Notes: generated from the sequence alone by a model not told the origin. A stretch of 64,000 nucleotides of DNA from Hyparrhenia diplandra (GCA_015847255.1 JADLZK010002630.1:186001-250000), one strand, 5' to 3'. Shown: positions 22,588-33,914, counted from the stretch's first letter. Program-made: numbers and translations.

Positions 22588-23895
22588 TGTTGACACATTT
22601 TAACGTATACTTTTAATTGTCAACTAAACATGAAAAAGGACTAAAATATAATTAGATAATCTTATTAGGGTTTATACTAATGATTTCCATGAGTTTTGGT
22701 AAAGTTGTGATTTGCAGGGACTTAACAGAAAACGACAGTAATTGTGAACATAATCCAACTCAAACGAAGTCTAGAAGGCTCCGGAATACACCGACGTGAA
22801 ACTAAACTTAACACCCAAGAAAACATCATCTAGAAGACTCCGGAAGCCACGACGCTGTCGCGGGACCCGTGGTGGGACCCACCACGGGCCGGTCGGCCTC
22901 CTGTCGGGCCGCTCGGCCGGCCCCCCCGGCCAAGTCCGCCTCGCCTGCAATGTTCGCCCACCGCCTCTAAGACGCAATCTAATCCGCTCGTTTAATGCCT
23001 GGCCTGATCCAGAAGACGACGGTGGAGTACGAGTTGTAATCAAATCCAAACACGGTGCCTCCTTCGGACTATATAAGCAACCCCAAGGCGCCCCCAAGAG
23101 ACATCATCTCCTCATTAGCTATCGTGCAGAGAGAAAAAATCTAGGGTTTCATATTAGAAGAGAGAGAGGTCCCTCTAGTTGTCTAGTTCATCTAGTTCTA
23201 GTTCTAGTTCTAGTTCTTCTAGTTCATCTAGTTGTAAGATCAAGAAGAGAGGCTTAGGAGAAAGTCGGAGATGGGACTGTGGGATCTTCATCATCATTGT
23301 ACTTGCCGCAACAAGTTCGGTCTTCAAAGAATCTCCGTGTTCTTCATTTATTATTTCTATTTATTCTATTTAATTACTTTCAGTTCTTACTTTACTATAT
23401 TTCTTGGATCTCCGCTCGTATTGAGTGCTCTAGTTATCGTACGTAGCTAGAGTAGTAATCGATAGTGTAGACGTGGTGTCTAGACTAGAGTTTATCCGAG
23501 TTTGCGCCCAATCCCACGGTTAGTTGTGGTAGCCCTGGGGTGACAGCCCCGTCGGGTCTTTGTAATCCACCACGTTCGGGTTGGTGATTCAGAGCTTTTT
23601 GGCGGCCTTCCCCGATCACCCTTTCCCGTCTTTTTCGAGGATCGGGACGGTACCATTTGCTCCGACGTAAGTAAAGTAAAGCAAGCCTTTGATTATTTAG
23701 ATCAACTTAGAATACTTAGAAAATTCTAAACTCTCTCCCCACATCAATATTCTTTTCTTCGGACGTTCCTACTCTTTCTAGTACACTTCACGTTCCCCGT
23801 GGAAATCGATACTCCGGAATACTCCCGGGTGAAAGCTACATCGGTATCCGTGCGCTTTGGCGGATTTCTCTGTTCAGCGTTAATTTATACCAACA
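22588..23895 (+). repeat. LTR C (3' LTR) of the gag-only element
   Basis: 1,308 bp, close to LTR A over its length with scattered small indels. The palindrome here is CCCGTGGTGGG/CCCACCACGGG (22866-22888), which differs from LTR A by two paired changes. The TATA box is at about 23067-23076 and the hexamer array at about 23176-23230. Confidence 0.85.
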
Positions 23896-23901
23896 AGTGT
23901 G

Positions 23902-25205
23902 CCAAGTCGGAGGCTTTTCCCTCTCTTCACCACTTTTTCGCATGGGTGTTGACTCACCCGGCCTATTTGCACCATCAAGGCCGCCCGGTGTGACAATGGC
24001 CGTGAGTTCGAGCAACGCCCCCTCTCGTGCCTTCTTCCTTGAGCACGGGTACAACTCCGCATGTCTTGTCCGTGATACCTCCTACCCGAGCGGCAAGGCG
24101 GAGCGCATGATCCGTACCCACGAATCCACGCCCTGCGCACCCCTTCTTCTCCGGCGTCCCTTCCTCTGCTCTATGTTGATGACATTGTCCTCACCACGGC
24201 CTCCGGTCCTTCACTACTACACCGCATCATCGGCGCTCTTCGGCCAGAGTTTCCTTTGAAGGATCCGGGCATGCTCCACCATTTTCTCGAGGGTCACGGA
24301 GCCTCGTCCCACTGGACTTCTTCTTCACCAAATGGGCGGTACACTATTGATATCCTCGAGCGAGCAGGGATGACGGGCTGCAAGCCTTGCTCCACTCCCG
24401 GTTGATACGGGGCAAGCCGTCCGAGGGCGAGGGCAGTCCCGCGTAACCCCACCGATGCCGGAGTCTCGCGGGTGCACCAGTGACCTCACCTTCACCAGAC
24501 CGACATCACCTACGCCGTCACGGCAGATTTGCCTCTACATGCATGATCCTCGAGAGCCCCACCGGACTGCTCTCTAGCGCCTCCTCCGCTACCTCGCCGC
24601 ACCGATTGACCACGGGTTCTTCGCTTCATCGGTCTCCCCTCCACCGAGCTCGTGGTGTACATGACGCCGACCGGGCCGGTGTCTCCGACACCGGGCGCTC
24701 CACCACCGGCTACGCCCGTCTTCCTTGGCGGCAACTTGGGTGTCTGGTCAATAATGACCGGTCGATCTCCGCTCCAGGCCGAGGGGCGGAGTACCGCTGC
24801 TGTTGTTAACGGGCGTGGCCGAGGCTTCTGGCTCGTTCGCTCCTCCCCGAGCTCCACGACCCTCTCTCCAAGACCACGCTGGTCTACTGCGACAATGTTA
24901 GCGCCGTCTACCTCTCCACCAACCCCCGGGTGCAGCACCGAGGACCAAGCATGTGGAGATCGATCTACACTTTGTCCGTGATCGGGTCGCCATCGGGCGA
25001 AGTTTGGGTCCCGTGATGCACCGACCACCTCCCGATTCGCCGACATCTTCACCAAGGGTCTCCCATCCTCGACCTTCACCGAGTTTCGGCTCCGCCCCTC
25101 AACATCACCCGTGGTTAGTTGCGCCTGTGGGGGGCTCCCCTGTGTTGTACTTCTTTTCGTGTCCAGTTCGCCAACCCTCATTTGCGACGGTAGTTCCGAT
25201 CAAGG
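23902..25205 (+). pseudogene. Copia integrase, reverse transcriptase and RNase H, 3' part, broken
   Basis: The text resumes after the nested insert with AKSEAFPSLHHFFAWVLT (23905 on), completing the integrase core begun before 14328. SGKAERMIRT (about 24090) is the conserved integrase end. It then jumps to the reverse transcriptase catalytic box LYVDDIVLTT (about 24172), so over 1 kb of integrase C-terminus and reverse transcriptase fingers is deleted. Next are DILERAGMTGCKPCSTP (about 24350), MHDPREPHRTAL (about 24540), DADRAGVSDTGRSTTGYA (RNase H) and EIDLHFVRDRVAIG (about 24955), with frame changes between blocks. The element would need help in trans to move. Confidence 0.85.
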
Positions 25206-25208
25206 GGG

Positions 25209-25317
25209 TGTTGGAGTATGAGTATTAGGCCCATGAGGCTAGGCCCATGAGGCCCATGTATGCAACTATATGACTACCCTTCTAGGGTTAGCACTAAGTG
25301 GGAAATTAATTCTAACA
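25209..25317 (+). repeat. 3' LTR of the 109-bp-LTR Copia element
   Basis: It matches the 5' LTR except for A/G changes in the third AGGCCCAT phrase and in the AAGTGG(A/G)AAATT end. It is followed by the AAAAG target copy. Confidence 0.9.
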
Positions 25318-25338
25318 AAAAGCATAAACCTATTTAAA

Positions 25339-27842
25339 CTAGTATAATGCCCGTGCTTTTAGGGATGCATATGGAAACAACCAAGTGACGAAATTTCAAG
25401 AAGTGGTAATTCCGACTTTTAGAATTGTGGCTTACAATAAAATTCCGCAAATTTTGAAGTGGTAATTCTATTTTACTGGTGGAAAATTGGCAACCAAATC
25501 CGTCTCCCATGCCAGTGCTATAGCAACATATAAAATGCAAAGCAAATAACCAAAAGGCATATAAATATCAAGTTAAGCACCACTGAGATTTATTTATGAT
25601 TCATGCAAAAATAATAAGATATATTTATGATTCACCAAAAATAAGAAATAAAAGGTCCATCTTAACTTCATAAAAATATGTATAGTGACATTGTTCAACA
25701 TTAGTGGTCAAATCTACAACCAAGCAGGTCATCAAGCTTATTGTAACCTCTTCAACATTCTTTGGCTTCCTCTTCAATAGGGGCCTCAACCCCTCCTGGC
25801 TCATCAAAAAAGAAAGAAAACAAAAGAAAGGTATGAACCAACTGTATGTATCCCTTCTCATTAAAGTATATGTGTAGCTTAGAATTATTGTGAATTAACT
25901 GCTACAATCGCATAATCAAACATATTTATACAGAGTAGCTTTGGTTAAAAAAAAAATACATAGTAGCTGAAAGAGGTTTTTAACCCCATGCACATCGCAG
26001 AATGTGGCGGGCGTCGGAAACGCATGGCTTCACCTCCTCAGCAGCTCAGCTCACCTCAGGGCCGGGGGTTTCACAGCCGACTCAAGCAGCTCGGTCCAGA
26101 CAATGCCTTTGTAGAGTGTGTCCCAGATATTTTCTAGTATAGTGCCCATGTTAACGCTATGGTAATATCATGTAATAAAAATCAAACTACTAAAAGGTGC
26201 TATATATAAGCTAAAAAAAGATATAAAGACTAAAAAAAGTCACAGTTTTTTTGTTTCTTACTTTCTTTGCCAACGAAACACAGCTTGGAAAACTGGACGA
26301 CCATGCTGTTAATTGAGAATCTCATGGACTGGCAATTCAGCTGCCTCACTCGCAGTCACACATTTGACGTTACCACTGAGTGTAATAGCTCTTTGAATGT
26401 ACCTCATCCTGTGTTCCTTTGACATTACAACAACTAAATGTCAATGTGCAAGATATCCTGAGAAAAAACACAAATAACAATACTTAGTGCAAGTTAATAA
26501 GAAAAACGATAGCTGAAGTTCTAAAAGTAAAACCTCGCTAGTTGGTCGGTCAGACAAGAAACTAATTGTTCATTTCATTTTAGCTACATATAAGTCAAAG
26601 GCCAACAGTTCATATAATGTTGTTGTGAGTGTTTACACATAAAAGCCTGAAACGAATCATGTCATGGGAACTCAAAATTTGTAGTGGACAGAGAAAATGT
26701 TACCTGTGTGAAAATCATAGTAGGAATCCATTTTTATAATGTGCCTGCCACTTCTTTCAGAGTACCATCGTTGTGCTCAACCGTATCCGTGTTCAGAATG
26801 CCTCTTAGATGAACTCGTGCGCCTCCTGCACCAAAATAGTTACATCAGACCACGTGACACACATACAATCCACATCCAGGCATCCAATGAAACCACGTCC
26901 GGGATACCAAACTCACAAAAGGATTCAAACCTTGTGTCAGACCCACGGGCCAAATCAATGAGCCTTGTTTGTGTCTGTTTCAGAATGATTGAGACAAATC
27001 ACCATCGCCTCCCTCTGGAACCCTCTCCAAGACATCTGCACTATCGAAACCCTGAACATTCAGATCGGCAGTCAACCATCAAAACAATTCAGATCCAAAA
27101 TAAATATAAAACACACGGCGGCGCGAGAGCGGGAGCAAGCGCGCGACAGGATCGTCCCCGGGCGAGTAAACAAATGGAGAAACCTGACCAGCCGACTGCC
27201 GAGATTAGCACGGAAGCAGATGATGCGGTGTGGCTGCCTGTGTGCTGCCACCGCCTAGCCCCGACCCTAATCGTAGGTACATCGATCCAGTGAGTTGGGC
27301 ACATGATCACCGGAAGAACCCAATTCGTGACTGCCGCGATGAGATCGATCGCCTCGAGGAGGAGTTGGAGCCGTTGCACTCGGCTGATCCGGCGGCATGG
27401 ATGCGATCGCCGCCAGGCCCGATCGCGACCACGAGGATCGCGGCCAGTCAGATAGACAGGTCGCGGCGCTGGTGGCTCTCCTCGCCGGGCTAGATCGCCG
27501 CGACCAGGATGATGGCAACCAGGAGGATCTCTGCCAGGAGGTTCGCGGCAAGCAGGAGGAGCATCGCGATCGCCCGTTGTAGGGCGTTACCAGGACGAGC
27601 GCCGCACTCAAAGGCGTTCGAATGTTTTTAAAAAAAAAAAAAAAAAATCTTCATTACCTTTCCCGTGATTCGAACTGTGGTCGTACGAGGTTATTTCGCG
27701 GTGACAGGAGTGGACGGCGGGGGAATGCGAGGGTGTAAGACCCTACATCAAAGTTTCGATCTCAGCCCTCGGTTCTGGTCCCGTTGATTGGTGAGCTCTT
27801 GATCTAAAAATAGCTCAAACTGGGACATTATAGTAGAGAAGA
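25339..27842 (-). mobile_element. Candidate non-autonomous Helitron (minus strand)
   Basis: On the minus strand the right edge reads A/TCTTCTCTACTATAATGTCC (5' terminus at 27842), a plausible Helitron start. The left edge reads GCACGGGCATTATACTAG/T with CTAG at 25339-25342, a plausible 3' end between A and T. A second similar end with a better hairpin (CCAT...ATGG then ACTATACTAG, 26134-26137) lies inside, so the true boundary is unsure or two elements are nested. No Rep/helicase is seen. GC-rich frames at 26950-27600 may be captured host sequence; on the minus strand one piece reads MLLLLAANLLAEILLVAIIL, a hydrophobic stretch. Confidence 0.35.
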
Positions 27843-28577
27843 TTGGAAAAATTCCACTCAATAAAGTTGATCTAGTTAACCTTCATAAATCATAGCACTA
27901 ACTGAATTTGAGTACTCCGAGGCATATCTAAATGAAAGTTAACAGAGCAAAAACCATTACACATAAACTAATTACCTTCTAATATAGGAAACTAGGAAGT
28001 TATAGTTTTACAACCACCAATGTTGTTGTCAAATAAACCTGGAGATGACAACAAAAGAAAAGGAATAATATAAGTAAAAAAGAAAAAAGGTAGAAATGAA
28101 GTAAATTGGTCAGCTACACTCGCATGGTCAAACAGTTCTACTGATACTTTAATGCTTTCAAATCAAAGGCCTACGACTGAAAATTGGGATAGTGCTGGTG
28201 TTATCCATAACTTTATAAATCTCATCGAGCCGTTTTGGGTTGTTTTGAATATAAATTTAGGTGGGGAACGCCTCCCCCCGTGTTCAAAATTCAAAAACAA
28301 AAAGTAAGGACTTGGGGCGGGCATTTGGTTTCAACTGAATTTTTCAGTCCATTTATTTCAGGTTTCAATTGAAGTTGTGCCCCATGACTGAAGAACCTAT
28401 GCTCTGGGTACCTGAATTATCGGTTCGGGTTTCTCAGTTCTGACCGAACAACACTGAAAAGCCGAACAATGGATGGAAAGATCCGTCTTTGGAAACCTGT
28501 GAAAGAACTAAAAACCGACGCAGATTAGTTCGGTAGTTCAGTCTCAGCCTTGGGTTTCCGGTCTCTTTTTTACCATC
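27843..28577. other. Unassigned AT-rich stretch
   Basis: No gene or clean repeat boundary is visible. A purine-rich patch at about 28060-28095 and a TTCGG-rich patch (about 28425-28560) occur. Confidence 0.3.
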
Positions 28578-28757
28578 CGTCTTATTCAAAATATTTATGC
28601 AAATCATAAAATAAATTAATCAATATTCAAGTATCTTTATTGATAAAATAAGTCATAACAAAATAAATTATATTTGTGTAAAAAATTTGAATAAGACTAA
28701 GTGTTGAAAAAGATGGCACGGAATCCAGGGTGACAAACTGGGATGGGACGGAGGGAG
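28578..28757. mobile_element. Stowaway MITE, left end lost
   Basis: The right end GGGACGGAGGGAG followed by TA (28758-28759) is a canonical Stowaway terminus. GTCTTATTCAAAATATTTATG on the left pairs imperfectly with AAAAAATTTGAATAAGAC on the right. About 50 bp of the left terminus are absent. Confidence 0.6.
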
Positions 28758-29777
28758 TAGAATACAGACACGAGGGGGTGTTTGGATGCAGGAACTAAAG
28801 TTTACTAGGTGTCATATCGGTTGTCACATGGAGTCAAGTATGACATGTTTGGATACTAATAAAAATAAATTACACATTTCATCGGTACTCTAGGAGACAA
28901 ATTAATTAAGCATAATTAATCCATGATAAGCACATTGTACTAAATCATACCATATTATATGTTCACCGTGTAAGTCTATTCATGTTGAGTTCAACAAAAT
29001 TGGATTTTCCATGTTATGGTTTTAGGTGATTTACTATTCAAAGATAAAAAGGGAAATAAAAAAGGAAAAGGCAAACCCATTGTCACTGTGAGCAAACCCA
29101 CCATTATTGTAGCAAAGCCACCATCTAAAATCGCTCAGGGATGTAATATGAACGTTTTAAAAGTTGAGGTATGTGCTTTGCCTGGTTTTGAAGTTTAGGA
29201 CCAAAACCGGATTTTTTGAAAGTTGAGAGACTTGGACTTTTCTAAAGAAGAAAGAAGAGTGGAGGAGGAAGTGGGCTGGATGGTCAAAGAGGAGAAGGAG
29301 AAGAAGAAGAGTCCACTCAGATTCAGCCCAAGGATGAATTTGTAGGTTGCAGTGGATTTCTGGAACTTTCAGGGTTTTGGATGCACTCAAATTTCCATAT
29401 ATGAACCTCATGTTACATGGAGTTTTCGAGGGGCACGTTCTAGGTCTAGGGACAAACAAATGGGCGCACACACGCGTGTAACATTTATGCAAGTTCTAAC
29501 TCAAAAATTATTACTATAATCACGTTTCTATTCAAGCTTTATATAAAGCTTCAATCCTTAAGTGAATGCTAGAAGAAAACACAGGGTGGTGCATCTAATG
29601 GCCAGCGAGCCTGAAAAATACAAAGGAAAGGACCCGATCGAGGAGGTCATCTAGGCAGGCACCTCCTATCACCGTTCTACTATCCGATCCAACAAACACA
29701 AGTATGCAACAATAGAAGTATCTAGAAGCTCTTAGAAGGATCCATGTACAAGTTTAGAAGGAAGGAAGAAAGGAAAA
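28758..29777. other. Unassigned stretch with a MITE-like start
   Basis: GGGGGTGTTTGGATGCAGGAACTAAAG (28776 on) resembles the left end of hAT/Tourist-type MITEs, but no matching right end was found. The 60-codon frame at 29016-29198 is lysine- and valine-rich and unrecognised. Confidence 0.3.
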
Positions 29778-30066
29778 GGGGTTTTTTTTTTTTTTTGACA
29801 ACCGAAAGGAAAAGGTTAAAATCGAGCAAATGCTCGCCTCGACTCAAGCCTGCGCTTGCAGCCGCCGGGTTCGGTTCCTGGTCCTTCGACATCCTTCTCT
29901 ATGGTAACCCTTTTATGAAGACTTGCTTTGCTCCTTGACCTACTGACAAGCCCAGTCATTATCCTCTCTTGGCCCAGGTCCACTTCATGCTCCTTGATCA
30001 GCCCGGCCCACAGTATCTCTAGTAGTATCATGACACCTCCTCCATCCACCCGTTTGCCTTTCCGTG
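29778..30066 (-). mobile_element. Poly-A-tailed retroposon-like segment (minus strand)
   Basis: A run of about 14 T at 29780-29793 is a poly-A tail on the minus strand. The minus-strand frame before it is open for about 75 codons (LLEILWAGLIKEHEVDLGQE and KRRLESRRAF). On the plus strand GGGTTCGGTTCC (29868-29879) resembles a Pol III B box, so a SINE in the other orientation is an alternative. The 5' end is not defined. Confidence 0.25.
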
Positions 30067-30075
30067 GATTGCGGG

Positions 30076-30891
30076 CAGTGGCGGAGCCAGGATCTTGCGG
30101 CCGGGTATTCCACGTGGAAAATTTTTTACAATGCAAATATATACACAAGTACCAGTTTTCTCACACAATGCAAATATGCTAGTGCTAGCACACTTCTTCT
30201 TCATGTACATTGCAATTTACAAACAAATGTAAAAAAAAACATAAAATTATTTCTAGAATTTCATCATCACGAAACTAAACAATGTAGCACGCAATAGCAT
30301 GGACAAAAAAAAAATCTTCAAATTGCAGCAAACAAATAGACACATAGTGCTTCCCTCTAAATTTCATCAATTAAGGTTGTCGTTCATTTGCGTCAAAAAA
30401 AAGATTGTGATCCATTCTAAATTAGAGGTGAAAACGAAATCTTCACCTGGCGCAAGGGTCTTGAGGCGAGAACGCGAACCGGCAAGTCGCGAACTGGTGA
30501 TCGTGAAAATTGGAGCGCCGGCGGGCGGCGGCCGAAGGCAAAGCGTGGTTGTGTGCTGCAGGTCTGGAATACGATTATACGAAGGCCCAATCCACATATA
30601 TCTGGCATTATGCAGCGCAGCCCACAGGCTAGAAGCCCACAAGGCAAGCCACAAAGTGAAGTGTCAAGGCCCAAAGGCCCAAACTCCCTACCATAACGAT
30701 TCAGCCATCTACTCGACTGCTCATCTTCCTCGTTGGAATATTCGCAGCAGCAGCCAGCAAGACCTTCAAACCTGCCATCCATGGCAGCCAGATCAACTTG
30801 GGGTGGGGATTCCCGGCGGAGCCAAGGTAGGGCTTATCAAAATCTTGGGTATTCCATGGAATACAGGGGAATACCCCTGGCGCCGCCCATG
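30076..30891. mobile_element. hAT-like non-autonomous DNA transposon with 8-bp target duplication
   Basis: Imperfect inverted ends CAGTGGCGGAGCCAGG (left) and CCTGGCGCCGCCCATG (right, inverse complement CATGGGCGGCGCCAGG) match at 13 of 16 positions. ATTGCGGG flanks both sides (30068-30075 and 30892-30899). The internal phrases GGGTATTCC and GGAATACCCC near the ends recur in the 187-bp element at 35828. The 816-bp interior has no transposase. An extra CGGCGGAGCCAAGG (about 30812-30825) near the right end may be a nested end. Confidence 0.7.
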
Positions 30892-30899
30892 ATTGCGGG

Positions 30900-32300
30900 G
30901 GCTTCATTTCATCCCATCTGGCTGTGACCACATAACTCTCGGCATCATGTATCCATCAGATATAGATTGATTGGTGATATGCACGCATACGGACGGTGCT
31001 TAACTCTCAGCTGAAGAGGATCACACGTACAGGTATATGCTATGCACCAAGAAAGAAAGCAACTCAACAAAAAGCAGCTTGCAAGAGTGCTAGCTGGAGC
31101 TTGCTCGCTCGATCCTCCCAGTGTCTGCCCAAATATTTGTTTGCATTGGAAGCTCGTACAGCATATAGCACTGAAACAAACGAACCCAATTTCTGTTGGT
31201 GTTGGCTCAGACGCTCGGTGGCATGCGCAGCTCTGCACTCTGTGCCAATTTGGCTGGCAAACAAACGTCGTGATTAGTCCAAGGCTCAGCCAAAACCAGA
31301 GAGACACAGACATGAGAAATGCCTGCCGGCGACGCAAAGGGCATCTGGGCATGCGTGTCAAAGCCCAGCTCTCTGAGCTGCATCGTCCGTCCGGCCTGTC
31401 TCTGCTGCAGCACCACCGCGTAGCAGCAATCAAATGGGAGGATTTGGTAGTCGTCAACAGAAAAACACATCGGCAGGCATGCGTCCGATCCGACCCCCGT
31501 CCCTAGCTAACAATCGACAGCAGAAATGTACGTGTGGACAACCGATCAGTTCTCTTTGCCGTCCATGGCCTTTTTTTTTTTTTTTCCTTTCTTGCTGCGG
31601 TGCTTACGTGCTGGGCTTCTGGAAAAGCCTTAACATGAGCCAACTCAACTGCCGACTGCAGTTTCATGTGTTTCTTCCGAATATCTGTTGCTAGCAGGGG
31701 ATGGTGAGACGTCGTCGTCATCAAGAACGGAATACTTCGCGGCGACAAGGAAAGAAAGTTACTTATAACCACACCCAGCACAAAAAGTTGGTATTGGTAG
31801 CAGTAGCACACACAAGCAGGGTCGATCGGTCAATCGTCCAAGAGAAAAAAAAAAGTATACACATCAACAACTATACTATTAAAGAAAAATTCATAATGCT
31901 GACGATAGGCGTGTACGATTCAAATACTGCTCTAGAACTTTGCACCGCGGATTGTTGTGTACCCCGGACAACGTTGTTGAATTGTATAGATGCTGAGGTT
32001 ATGGCTAGGGCATCTTTAATGACTAGTTCTAGTCTAGTATATTAGACGTTAATTTTAAATGAAGTGACAAAGAGTAGCTTTGTATTGAAAGGAATAGTAG
32101 TCCACACGGTCACAAGGGGGCACACTAAGAGAGCAAGTTTTTGTGTAGGTGCAAATCACAAGGGGGCAGCATTCACAAAAAAATTTCCAATGTTCGATAA
32201 CTTACCAGCTACCTACTCCTTGTTGTGGCGAGTCCAAGGATCATCACTCCTCCTCAAGATCAACTACCCTTCAAGGTAGGATCCTATGTAGGCGCCACCT
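30900..32300. other. Unassigned stretch
   Basis: Frames of up to 170 codons overlap on both strands at 30945-31506, a pattern of chance frames. A run of about 16 T lies at 31570-31585. I see no domain, terminal repeat or RNA gene. Confidence 0.3.
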
Positions 32301-32516
32301 ATCATACGACCAATAAAATTCCTAATTTTCACGCGGGGCTCAATGGAGTCCCACTGCTCCAACCATCTAGGTGATGGAAACACTAAGTGCCACTAGATGC
32401 AAACTCTCATGAAAAATCACTAGATCAAAATTGATCTCTAGTATGCATACTTGTTCTTGGGCTTCAATAACAACAGGAATACCAATAGCACTGAGTTAGC
32501 ATTTTCAAAACATTCT

Positions 32517-32860
32517 AAACATTTGTACTTGCCTCCTCATTGCGGCCCTATATCTAACTCATGCAATAATTTTAGCCCTCACATAGTGGCACTTAGACAA
32601 TCATGTAGCTTTAAGAATTATAACAATGTATCCTAAACCCCACTTCACTTCTGTACACATCGTCATGGCCTACAAAAGCGAAAACCTACAAGGTTATACC
32701 ATTGCCTTCAAGCTTTCACACATCCTACTCATCCATCCATCATCTGACATGTTGAACACTTGGTGCCACGTGATCATGCCTCCTTGGACATCACCTTCCT
32801 CAACACCATCTCCATGGAGTTAGATATAGGGCCGCAATGAGAAAGCAAGTACAAATGTTT
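32517..32860. repeat. Long inverted repeat, arms about 47 bp, spacer about 250 bp
   Basis: The left arm (32517-32563) begins AAACATTTGTACTTGCCTCC and the right arm (32812-32860) ends GCAAGTACAAATGTTT. Both hold ATTGCGGCCCTATATCTAAC or its complement. Only about three positions differ. No target duplication or known MITE terminus is obvious. A transcript would fold into a long stem. Confidence 0.75.
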
Positions 32861-33900
32861 GAAGCTGATGTGGGCCCTAGCCTAAACATCTCCATGACAC
32901 ATTATTTTAGTCTACATGTTGTCACTCAATTACCAAAATCAAACTTAGGATTTCACTAAGGGGGCCTCAAAAAGAGCGTCAAATAGGCTGCATGATTCAT
33001 ATTTAAAAAAAAAAAATCAAAAGAGAATGTCTAGAATAAAAATAATATGTCCAACAAGTTATATGATTTAGTAAGAAGTAAGCTTCTTATAGAGTGCAAC
33101 ACATAATAAGAACGAAATTAGGAAGCCAAAATTTGATTCATAATGTTAGCTAGGACATATGGGTTGCGACAATTGTTTCAACTAAACAGATGGTAAATTC
33201 ACACATAGGTGTGATGCAAAGGGCAAACAATACAAATGTAGATTGGAAAACAATAATGAGTTCTAGTTGGTAAGCAAGCTCTGTTTAGCAGGATAATGGA
33301 CATTTTGTTGGAAAAATAGATGAGAGAGAGAGAGCGAGCGAGAGAGTAAAAATAGAAATTCTGACTGCACATTGGCCCTAAACGCATCCATGAACCTCTA
33401 ATACTTAAAATCTAACTCTTTTACAATTTTTGGGTCTTATAAAATGGTTGGTAGGTAGGTCATAGTTTGCAGGAGTAAGGGATGACATTTTTTTGACAAA
33501 TATGGACGGTGATGTCTAGTTTTGAACTATTCATTATTGAAGCTGAATAATGTGTGATATGTCGAACATTACCTCTCTCAGAAGGCCCATTATATTGTTC
33601 CTAAATACTACTTTTTTTGGGCGCGCAGGCGCTAGTGATCCTGACAATTTCATATGTTTTTAGACTGCAAAATTTAGGCAGATCTCCCCTCGCCCTGTGT
33701 CGAGTGGATTGCGGCTGTCCCAGATTATCCCAGCAGCCGTCCCTTCATTCCATCCACAGAATCCATTTCCCCTCGCCGTCCCCCCAAAATAAAATAAGGT
33801 AGCATATGCATATGCACATCAGAATTTCAGAAGAAATGGAAAAAAAAAACGAACAATTGAAGGGGGCGAAACTTAAACGAAGCTGCACCGTCACTTTTTC
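32861..33900. other. Unassigned stretch upstream of XTH
   Basis: It is AT-rich with a GA/GC-rich microsatellite (about 33321-33346) and an A-run at 33005-33017. CACTCAATTACCAAAATCAAAC (about 32924) resembles the end of the solo LTR at 9830-9850, so an LTR scrap may be present. Confidence 0.3.
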
Positions 33901-33914
33901 TCCTCTCTAACGTG

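Larger units (their letters stand above)
14329..23895 (+). mobile_element. Gypsy-type, gag-only LTR element with three LTRs, nested in Copia
   Basis: Order: LTR A (14329-15637), internal DNA with gag (15638-20361), LTR B (20362-21840), a partial second internal segment (21841-22587), LTR C (22588-23895). All LTRs start TGTTGACACA and end CAACA. The target copies are GCGTG (14324-14328) and GTGTG (23897-23901, after one extra A), and removal restores the Copia integrase text. Only gag is present; no protease, integrase or reverse transcriptase is visible. This matches the class described as TR-GAG, non-autonomous elements that need pol from relatives. The A-B-C order looks like the product of recombination between two copies. 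Confidence 0.85.
11560..25317 (+). mobile_element. Ty1/Copia element with 109-bp LTRs, split by a nested Gypsy element
   Basis: LTRs at 11560-11668 and 25209-25317 start TGTTGGAGTATGAG and end TTCTAACA. They differ at two of 109 positions. The flanks are AAAAG at 11555-11559 and 25318-25322, an exact duplication. A primer-binding site (TGGTATCGGCC, initiator-tRNA-Met type) follows the 5' LTR at 11669, and a purine tract (ATCAAGGGGG) precedes the 3' LTR. Without the nested element (14329-23895) it is about 4.2 kb. Coding order is gag, integrase, reverse transcriptase, RNase H, the Copia order, but frames are broken and the DNA between the integrase core and the YVDD motif is missing. Confidence 0.9.

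Noticed and set aside
26739..27293. 184-codon plus-strand frame
   Set aside because: Composition is mixed and low in structure, it crosses splice-like signals, and no domain is visible; treated as Helitron interior.
29858..29885. tRNA gene around GGGTTCGGTTCC
   Set aside because: A B-box-like string alone, with no A box or acceptor stem at the right distance.
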